From DATFYI01 sp035315125 (GTDB taxonomy: Bacteria > Chloroflexota > Anaerolineae > Anaerolineales > Anaerolineaceae): 10,821 nt of DNA. The translations under genes were made by a program, and so were the position numbers. The notes below the pieces were generated by a model. The model had not been told where the DNA came from. It was given only the letters and a program-made list of their open reading frames with translations, and did no database searches. Positions 5,982 to 10,821 of this stretch are shown in pieces. The DNA lies in assembly GCA_035315125.1 (NCBI GenBank), contig DATFYI010000166.1, forward strand, positions 1 to 10,821, written 5' to 3'. Position 1 is the stretch's first letter. Every line of letters begins with the position of its first letter.

Positions 5982-7772
5982 TTACTTTTTATTTCCCAAT
6001 CGGCTTCGCTCTTCTTCAATAATTTTGGGATCCAACTTTTTAAAAAGAGGCTGGGGCTGCCGCAATTCTTTGCCCGGTTGGATGTTGCTGGGTTCCCAGC
6101 GGCCGGAGGCTTCGCCCGGGCGATAACGCAACGCTTTGTGCTCTCCCAAATCATCCTTGACCAACTCAATAAACTGCTCGCCAAACAAAGGCTGGTCGTA
6201 TCCCAAAAAAGTGTGCAATCGTTCGCAGGTGAAAGGCAGGAACGGTGATAACATTACTTTTAATGAATCGATCGCTTGAATTGCCGTAAAGATGGCCCGA
6301 CCGGCGACAACCTTATCGGTCTTGATTGAAATCCAGGGAGATGTTTCATCAAGATAGCGGTTGACCTCAGTCGCCAGGCGCATCGCTTCACCCAAAGCCG
6401 CTCGTAATTTCACACCTTCCATGTAATCGGCTACAGTCTGGAAACCTTCATTCACATAGGCTAACAGCTCTTTATCCTCGCCTTCCAACTCACCGGGATC
6501 GGGTACCTTGCCATCCCAATTCTTATAAGCAAAAGATAGGACACGGTTTGCCAGATTACCCCAAGTCGCTACCAATTCATCATTATTTTTCTTATAAAAA
6601 TCTTCCCAGGCCCAATCTGTATCCTTGGTTTCTGGCATATTTACAGTCAGGTAATAACGCAAGGCATCGGGATCATAGCGGGTGAGAAAATCGCTCACCC
6701 AAACCGCCCAATTACGGCTGCCAGAGATTTTTTGACCTTCCAGATTCATGAACTCATTGGCCGGTATGTCATATGGAAGTACCAACGGGGCAGCAGGTTT
6801 ACTATTCATCAACACATCGAAAGCCGAGCCTGAGCCAATCAACTGGGCTGGCCAAATAATGGCGTGAAAAGGTATATTATCCTTTCCAATAAAATAATAG
6901 GCGCGGGCGCTCAAGTCGTGCCACCAATCTCGCCACTTTTCCGGTTGCCCCTGTAGATGCGCCCATTCGATTGCCGCAGAAAGGTAACCGATTACTGCTT
7001 CAAACCAGACATAAAGGCATTTTCCGTTCCAGCCCTGAATTGGCACCGGAATCCCCCAATCCAGGTCGCGGGTGATCGGCCGGCCATGTAAACCCTCCGC
7101 CTCCATTTGACCCAATGACTGACGCAGGACATTCGGCCGCCAATAAGATTCTCTTTGGTGCAGAAATTCCTCTACACCGGGTTGAAGCTTTCCCAAATCA
7201 AGATAGTAATGCTCGGTTTCGCGTAGCTCCGGGCGCGAGCCATCTATCTTGGAGCGAGGATCGATCAATAGTGTTGGATCGAGCAAATTTCCACAATGAT
7301 CGCACTGATCACTGCGTGCATTGGTGAAACCACAAATGTAGCAAGTCCCTTCCACGTAGCGGTCCGGCAAGAAACGACCCTGGCTGGGAGCATACCATTG
7401 AAGCTGCCGGTCGGTGTATAAATAACCGTTTTGCTTTAATGCCAGGAATATATTTTGGGCAGCTTTAAAGTGGTTCGAAGTATGTGTGCTGGTAAAAAGA
7501 TCGTAGGTAAGACCCACTTTTTGGAAAATGTCGAGGAAAGTTTCGTGATAGCGTTGGTAAACTTCGATTGGCGATATTTTCTCTGCATCGGCCCGAACTG
7601 TAATTGGTGTACCATGAGAATCGGATCCAGAAACCATCAACACTTGCCGGCCGCGTAGACGCTGGTAACGCGCAAAAATATCTGCCGGTAAATAAGCGCC
7701 TGTCAGGTTACCGACATGAATTTCAGCATTGGCATAAGGCCAGGCAACTGCAATTAGAATGGATTCTGCCAT
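5982..7772 (-). CDS. metG: Methionyl-tRNA synthetase
   Basis: A 596-residue class I aminoacyl-tRNA synthetase that charges methionine onto initiator and elongator tRNA-Met in the cytoplasm. The HIGH motif appears as HVGN at 19-22 and KMSKS as KISGS at 348-352. A single zinc knuckle (CYIC at 144-147, CDHC at 157-160) lies in the connective domain. WPYANAEIH, GSDSHGTPI and YVWFEAVIGY are typical of MetG. The C-terminal helical anticodon-binding domain is present, but no dimerising OB-fold tRNA-binding domain follows. ATG 7772 is preferred over an in-frame TTG at 7784 because AGGAG (7777-7781) lies four bases upstream of the ATG. It is convergent with the nucleosidase gene, with 27 bases between and no obvious terminator. 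Confidence 0.96.
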   Translation of the reverse strand: MAESILIAVAWPYANAEIHVGNLTGAYLPADIFARYQRLRGRQVLMVSGSDSHGTPITVRADAEKISPIEVYQRYHETFLDIFQKVGLTYDLFTSTHTSNHFKAAQNIFLALKQNGYLYTDRQLQWYAPSQGRFLPDRYVEGTCYICGFTNARSDQCDHCGNLLDPTLLIDPRSKIDGSRPELRETEHYYLDLGKLQPGVEEFLHQRESYWRPNVLRQSLGQMEAEGLHGRPITRDLDWGIPVPIQGWNGKCLYVWFEAVIGYLSAAIEWAHLQGQPEKWRDWWHDLSARAYYFIGKDNIPFHAIIWPAQLIGSGSAFDVLMNSKPAAPLVLPYDIPANEFMNLEGQKISGSRNWAVWVSDFLTRYDPDALRYYLTVNMPETKDTDWAWEDFYKKNNDELVATWGNLANRVLSFAYKNWDGKVPDPGELEGEDKELLAYVNEGFQTVADYMEGVKLRAALGEAMRLATEVNRYLDETSPWISIKTDKVVAGRAIFTAIQAIDSLKVMLSPFLPFTCERLHTFLGYDQPLFGEQFIELVKDDLGEHKALRYRPGEASGRWEPSNIQPGKELRQPQPLFKKLDPKIIEEERSRLGNKK

Positions 7773-7991
7773 GGAACTCCTCAAGATTTACATATAAGTT
7801 TTACGGATTTTATCATAGATTTTATGTTTGGTTTGAAGGTTGAATCCATAAAAGTAAATTCAACAGCTTATCAATTTATCCATGTCATTTTTCTTGCAAT
7901 AGCCTGACGAAATTGTTAAAATGATTGAGCGGCATGATGATAAGGGGCCTTTGATTTAAGATCAACCATTTGTTATCTTGTGGAATGAATA
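7773..7991. other. Divergent intergenic region between metG and the GGDEF-like gene
   Basis: This AT-rich gap holds the metG ribosome site (7777-7781) and the rightward promoter listed separately. On the minus strand, TAAAAT-like -10 sequences occur near 7810-7830 but none has a convincing -35, so I do not place a metG promoter. No T-box-like element or strong hairpin was recognised. Confidence 0.5.
7894..7922 (+). promoter_or_regulatory. Sigma-70-like promoter of the GGDEF-like membrane protein gene
   Basis: TTGCAA (7894-7899), a 17-base spacer and TAAAAT (7917-7922) each match five of six or four of six consensus bases. Transcription would begin near 7929, leaving about 63 bases of leader before the ATG at 7992. 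Confidence 0.6.
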
Positions 7992-8912
7992 ATGAATCAT
8001 CATCGTCTATATCTCTACCTCACAGTTTTGGGTGTCTGGTTAATCCTGTCATCCGCCGCGGTAGTATGGACGGATCCAAAAAAGTTTGTCCTCATTCTGG
8101 TTCTAATGACCTTTGTAACAATAACCTCAGCATTAAACAATATTTTCAAAAATACGGGCTGGATCATTACCGTTATTAGCATATTGGTTATAGGGGTAGC
8201 GCAATTTTCTGCGGCTGGTTTTTCTTCAACGTATTGGCTTAATACTGGCATAAGCGTAATGGCACTTTTCGGAACATGTATATTGAGCAACTTAACCGGT
8301 AACCAATTGCAAAACGTTTTTGGTCAGCTTGATCGAGACCGCAAACTTATTGAAGAGATGCAAATTTACGATCCTGAAACTGGCTTGTTAAAGTGGACTT
8401 ACGCCCGGCAGAGCTTGAAAGCTGAAATAAATCGCAGCCAACGATTTCACAGTGATCTTTGTTTGATGCTTCTACAGGTCGAGCATTGGGACCCGCCCGA
8501 AACGGACTTCTCTTCTGTCAATCTCAAGGAATTAAAAACCCAAATCTCCGAGATCATCACCACCACCCTTCGGACAGTAGATATATCCTTCAGCAACGGT
8601 AAAATTGGCGCCATTCTGCCAGGCACGCGCCCAGAAGGAGCTATGATCGCCGCACAGCGCCTGGTCAATAATTCCATACGGAAGGCACATGTCGCTATCA
8701 ATATTGGGATATCCCATTTTCCCATGGATGGAGTAACCGAAGAAGAAATCGTCAAGGCAGCCGAGGCGGCTCTGTCTGCTGCAGTAAATAGCGAGCGCCC
8801 GATCGTCCAGTCTGACCAAATGCATTTTGAACTCGGACGAGACTCTTTCTCAGAACCCCAGCCAGGCGACGAATTAACTCCAAAAAATATAGATAAAACC
8901 GATCTAACTTAA
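7992..8912 (+). CDS. Membrane protein with degenerate GGDEF-like domain
   Basis: A 306-residue protein with about four transmembrane helices in residues 7-101, a short helical linker (QLDRDRKLIEEMQ, 112-124) and a cytoplasmic domain at about 125-270 shaped like a diguanylate cyclase. The entry motif DPETGLLKW (127-135) matches the D-x-LTGL-N/R start of GGDEF domains. The later stretch RTVDISFSNGKIGAILPGTRPEGA aligns with the R-x-SD...RxGGDEFxxxLP region, but GGDEF reads NGKIG, so metal and GTP binding should be lost. VAINIGISHFPMDG near 234-247 matches the usual S-x-G-ISxxP. It is probably a signalling or scaffolding pseudo-cyclase, though c-di-GMP binding cannot be judged. A weak GGAA lies six bases before the ATG. 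It stands alone between two promoters; target unknown. Confidence 0.75.
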   Translation: MNHHRLYLYLTVLGVWLILSSAAVVWTDPKKFVLILVLMTFVTITSALNNIFKNTGWIITVISILVIGVAQFSAAGFSSTYWLNTGISVMALFGTCILSNLTGNQLQNVFGQLDRDRKLIEEMQIYDPETGLLKWTYARQSLKAEINRSQRFHSDLCLMLLQVEHWDPPETDFSSVNLKELKTQISEIITTTLRTVDISFSNGKIGAILPGTRPEGAMIAAQRLVNNSIRKAHVAINIGISHFPMDGVTEEEIVKAAEAALSAAVNSERPIVQSDQMHFELGRDSFSEPQPGDELTPKNIDKTDLT

Positions 8913-8980
8913 ATATGGTTGTCTGCTTAATTTTACACATTCGCTTTTATAAACAATTTCTGGGGCAATGTGCCTTAATT

Positions 8981-8993
8981 ACCATGACATGGT
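8981..8993. promoter_or_regulatory. Perfect 13-base palindrome ACCATGACATGGT, candidate operator
   Basis: Six-base arms are exactly inverted around one central base, and a TAAAAT sequence (8993-8998) overlaps the right end. No good -35 lies at a proper distance. It could be a regulator site, but nothing in the window identifies the protein that would bind it. Confidence 0.3.
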
Positions 8994-9143
8994 AAAATAA
9001 GCGTTGCTCGATTGTTCAATTGGGGTGTGGTTGGCCCCAAAAAATCCACCTAAAACAATCCAGCTTTGGAATCTACCGATAAAAATAAACGGACTGTAAA
9101 CTTCGGACCGGTCTCAATATCTGTGTTTGCACACAGGGATAGC

Positions 9144-9171
9144 TTGAAATATATTCTAACTTCAGTATATT
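9144..9171 (+). promoter_or_regulatory. Possible promoter of the flippase gene
   Basis: TTGAAA (9144-9149), a 16-base spacer and TATATT (9166-9171) form a reasonable sigma-70-like promoter. The transcript would start at about 9178, roughly 90 bases before the flippase start and 14 before the mini-ORF. A 6-bp hairpin, CTGTGT/ACACAG, lies just upstream (9121-9136) and could be a regulator site. Confidence 0.5.
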
Positions 9172-9191
9172 GATCGTCGTTTCTACGTATT

Positions 9192-9266
9192 ATGGCTTTT
9201 AAACTTATGTTAGATGGAATGGCAAAGCTGGCCAAATTGATCATTCAATTCTTACGAGGTAAATAA
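9192..9266 (+). CDS. Possible 24-residue amphipathic peptide ORF
   Basis: ATG 9192 opens 24 codons ending TAA two bases before the flippase start codon. Polar residues K4, D8, K12, K15, Q19 and R22 are spaced three or four apart among hydrophobic ones (for example AKLAKLIIQFLRGK at the end), the pattern of a cationic amphipathic helix. The flippase Shine-Dalgarno GAGGT (9256-9260) lies within its last codons, so translation of the two could be coupled. No Shine-Dalgarno precedes its own ATG, which counts against it. Alternatives are a chance ORF or merely leader sequence. Confidence 0.3.
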   Translation: MAFKLMLDGMAKLAKLIIQFLRGK

Positions 9267-9268
9267 TT

Positions 9269-10591
9269 TTGGAGAAGCTGCCTGTCAGTAACCCACCCGC
9301 CAGGTTGATCCTGGGTATGGATAAACAGGTGTTGATGGGTAAATTTGGCTCTGATGTCATCTGGAATATAGCCAGCCTGGCTGTGCTTGCGGTTTGCGGT
9401 ATTATCGTGAATATTATTATTGCATGGTACTATTCTCCCGATGTATTGGGAGCATTTAACCAGGTATACGCAGTTTACATGGTTTTCTCCCAATTGGCCG
9501 TCGCTGGCATCCATCTTTCGGTTTTGAAATATGTCGCCCAATATTCCTCAAAACCCGGCACATATCGCTCCCTATTTACAGTGGGTCTATTCCTATCTTC
9601 AGGTTTTGCGCTGGTTGCGTGTATTGTATTCTGGCTCATCCGGGGTGAATTTGGTAGGCTGATGATGAACAACCCCGGTGTGGGCACCGGGGTGGCATAT
9701 GCAACTTTAGGCCTGTTTTTCTTTTCAATCAATAAAGTCTTTCTTTCCATGCTCAACGGCCTCAGCCGCATGAAATCCTACGCCATTTTTCAGGCGCTGA
9801 GGTACATATTCATGATATTAGCCTTAATTGGTGCTACCATCCTTCATAGCCCAGGTGATCACCTGGGTGTCATTTTCAGCGTTGCAGAGAGCCTTTTATT
9901 TCTCTGCATGTTACCCGTTACTCTTCCGGAAATGCAATGGCCTTCGATGGCAATGTTCAAAGAATGGAGTAAAAAACATCTCGATTTTGGGATTAGAGGC
10001 TTTTTCAGTAATGTCTTGCTTCAGCTTAATACACGCGTTGATGTCTTGATCCTGGGACATTTTTACGACGATCGCATTGTAGGTATTTACAGTTTTGCGG
10101 CCATACTGGCAGAAGGAATTTACCAGCTTCCCTTAGTGCTTCAACTCAATTACAACCCTATCCTGGTCAATTTGATCGCAGACCAAAAAATTGATGAGCT
10201 TAAGAAAACCATAAAGCAGGGGGTTCGATTCAGTTATAGGGTTATGTTAACCATTGGTCTGACGGTTGTCCTGCTTTATCCCCTGGGGATTTCCTTAGTG
10301 ACCAACAAAGCAGCATTTATGCAAAGCTGGCCTATTTTGGCAATTTTGATGACTGGTATTGTCCTGGGGTCCGGTTACGTGCCATTTGGGACGATCTTGC
10401 TGCAAGCCGGCCGGCCCGGGTTACATACTTTGATGATCATGATGTTGGTCTTCACAAATATAGCTGGTAACTATTTGCTGGTTCCAGTTTTGGGCGCCAC
10501 CGGTTCTGCAATTGCTACCGGTTGTTCGTATGCACTTTTGATGCTGTTACTTAAATTATTTACCAAGAATGCTTTGAAATTAAATATATAA
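9269..10591 (+). CDS. Wzx-type polysaccharide flippase (MOP superfamily, multidrug/oligosaccharidyl-lipid/polysaccharide exporter)
   Basis: A 440-residue integral membrane protein, close to the usual length, with about 12 to 14 hydrophobic helices spread from residue 30 to 430. It probably flips lipid-linked sugar units across the cytoplasmic membrane for surface polysaccharide or glycoprotein assembly. The N-terminal helices (KFGSDVIWNIASLAVLAVCG), the YYSPDVLGAFNQVYAVYMVF stretch, the NTRVDVLILGHFYDDRIVGIYSFA region near 254-277 and the LLVPVLGATGSAIATG segment near 403-418 are typical of the polysaccharide-synthesis export family. Translation starts at TTG, supported by GAGGT eight bases upstream; a later ATG (residue 17) has no clear ribosome site. 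The following epimerase gene suggests a polysaccharide cluster to the right. Family firm; substrate unknown. Confidence 0.88.
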   Translation: MEKLPVSNPPARLILGMDKQVLMGKFGSDVIWNIASLAVLAVCGIIVNIIIAWYYSPDVLGAFNQVYAVYMVFSQLAVAGIHLSVLKYVAQYSSKPGTYRSLFTVGLFLSSGFALVACIVFWLIRGEFGRLMMNNPGVGTGVAYATLGLFFFSINKVFLSMLNGLSRMKSYAIFQALRYIFMILALIGATILHSPGDHLGVIFSVAESLLFLCMLPVTLPEMQWPSMAMFKEWSKKHLDFGIRGFFSNVLLQLNTRVDVLILGHFYDDRIVGIYSFAAILAEGIYQLPLVLQLNYNPILVNLIADQKIDELKKTIKQGVRFSYRVMLTIGLTVVLLYPLGISLVTNKAAFMQSWPILAILMTGIVLGSGYVPFGTILLQAGRPGLHTLMIMMLVFTNIAGNYLLVPVLGATGSAIATGCSYALLMLLLKLFTKNALKLNI

Positions 10592-10635
10592 AGGCAGTCA
10601 TTTTGGAGTAACTTTGCCCTAATAAGCGCATCCTG

Positions 10636-10664
10636 TTGACGCAAGGTTTAATTTTCAATAAATT
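10636..10664 (+). promoter_or_regulatory. Possible promoter before the epimerase gene
   Basis: TTGACG (10636-10641), a 17-base spacer and TAAATT (10659-10664, four of six consensus) resemble a promoter. A transcript would start near 10671, only about 11 bases before the first recognisable epimerase codons, which would make the message almost leaderless. It may be chance in an AT-rich gap. Confidence 0.35.
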
Positions 10665-10681
10665 TTCCATATCAAAAATCC

Positions 10682-10821
10682 ATTGTCACCGGAGGCGCTG
10701 GATTCATCGGCAGCCATTTGGTGGAAGAGCTGGTCAAAATGGGCATCGAAACAATCGGCATCAACGATTATTTTGCCGGTAAACGTGAGAACCTGGCAGA
10801 GTTAAACGCTTACCCAAATTT
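10682..10821 (+). CDS. NAD-dependent sugar epimerase/dehydratase, N-terminal part; start codon unresolved, cut by window edge
   Basis: The last 140 bases encode the start of a short-chain-dehydrogenase-type sugar nucleotide epimerase: IVTGGAGFIGSHLVEEL, with the GGAGFIG dinucleotide-binding loop, then ETIGINDYFAGKRENL. Enzymes of this kind (UDP-glucose 4-epimerase and dTDP-glucose 4,6-dehydratase relatives) make sugar nucleotides for surface polysaccharides, fitting the flippase upstream. The annotated left end is where similarity begins, not a proven start. In this frame a TAA lies at 10649-10651, and the codons after it contain no ATG, GTG or TTG before the glycine-rich loop; only ATA (10658) and ATT (10682) occur. 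A rare start, a one-base error in the AAAAA run (10674-10678) or a damaged gene could explain this. Confidence 0.8.
   Translation, partial: MVTGGAGFIGSHLVEELVKMGIETIGINDYFAGKRENLAELNAYPN

Larger units (their letters stand above)
8913..9268. other. 356-base intergenic region with small palindromes and a mini-ORF
   Basis: The gap before the flippase gene holds several short symmetrical sequences: GGCA-ATG-TGCC (8964-8974), ACCATG-A-CATGGT (8981-8993), TTGGGG/CCCCAA with a nine-base loop (9020-9040), GACCGGTC (9106-9113) and CTGTGT-TTGC-ACACAG (9121-9136). A promoter and a 24-codon ORF near its right end are listed separately. No terminator with a T-run was found for the upstream gene. Its length suggests a regulated leader or control region for the polysaccharide genes, but no known RNA family was recognised. 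Confidence 0.5.

Noticed and set aside
7115..7843. Several plus-strand ORFs across metG
   Set aside because: All are antisense to a gene with HIGH, KMSKS and zinc-knuckle motifs and show no family features.
9020..9040. TTGGGG/CCCCAA hairpin as a terminator
   Set aside because: It is followed by A residues on the plus strand, and on the minus strand the T-run precedes the stem, so neither orientation makes an intrinsic terminator.
9026..9100. GTG-initiated 24-codon ORF
   Set aside because: No ribosome site, no recognisable composition, and it lies across a hairpin; nothing supports translation.
1..10821. Defence system, CRISPR array, mobile element or tRNA
   Set aside because: I looked for regularly spaced repeats, transposase or integrase motifs, terminal inverted repeats and cloverleaf-like sequence and found none. 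The gene content is metabolic, transport and envelope related.

Overview
The window looks like a chromosomal piece of a free-living bacterium, most likely a member of the Chloroflexota (Anaerolineae-like). This is an inference from the style of the proteins: a lipoprotein sugar-binding protein with an Ala/Pro/Thr/Gln linker, a DeoR/periplasmic-binding hybrid regulator, and a cinA / small protein / MGDG-synthase-like glycosyltransferase / nucleosidase run. No rRNA, tRNA, CRISPR array, transposase or phage gene was seen.

Left part (1-3104): a divergent carbohydrate-uptake locus. The minus-strand gene, cut by the left edge, encodes an ABC-transporter solute-binding lipoprotein; its permease genes would lie off the left side. 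A plus-strand gene encodes an unusual regulator with a DeoR-type helix-turn-helix, a periplasmic-binding-protein-like insert and a DeoR-type sensor domain. Between them are two well-formed sigma-70-like promoters facing away from each other, with dyad sequences in the gap. The long leader of the binding-protein gene carries a 35-codon ORF with a good Shine-Dalgarno, whose stop codon sits in a hairpin.

Middle part (3137-5954): a tight plus-strand operon of a CinA/PncC-family amidohydrolase (TTG start), an overlapping 81-residue protein, a GT28 / MGDG-synthase-type glycosyltransferase probably making a glycolipid, and an MTA/SAH-nucleosidase-like protein joined to it by an ATGA overlap. It meets metG (methionyl-tRNA synthetase, minus strand) tail to tail.

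Right part (7773-10821): a membrane protein with a degenerate GGDEF-like domain, a 356-base gap with several small palindromes and a 24-codon ORF, a Wzx-type polysaccharide flippase (TTG start), and the beginning of an NAD-dependent sugar epimerase/dehydratase with no ordinary start codon before its nucleotide-binding motif. The last two suggest the start of a surface-polysaccharide cluster continuing past the right edge.

The most unusual items are the regulator architecture (a possible circularly permuted binding domain), the leader ORF with hairpin, the amphipathic mini-ORF before the flippase, and the start-less epimerase. All functional calls come from reading motifs by eye; no database search was run.
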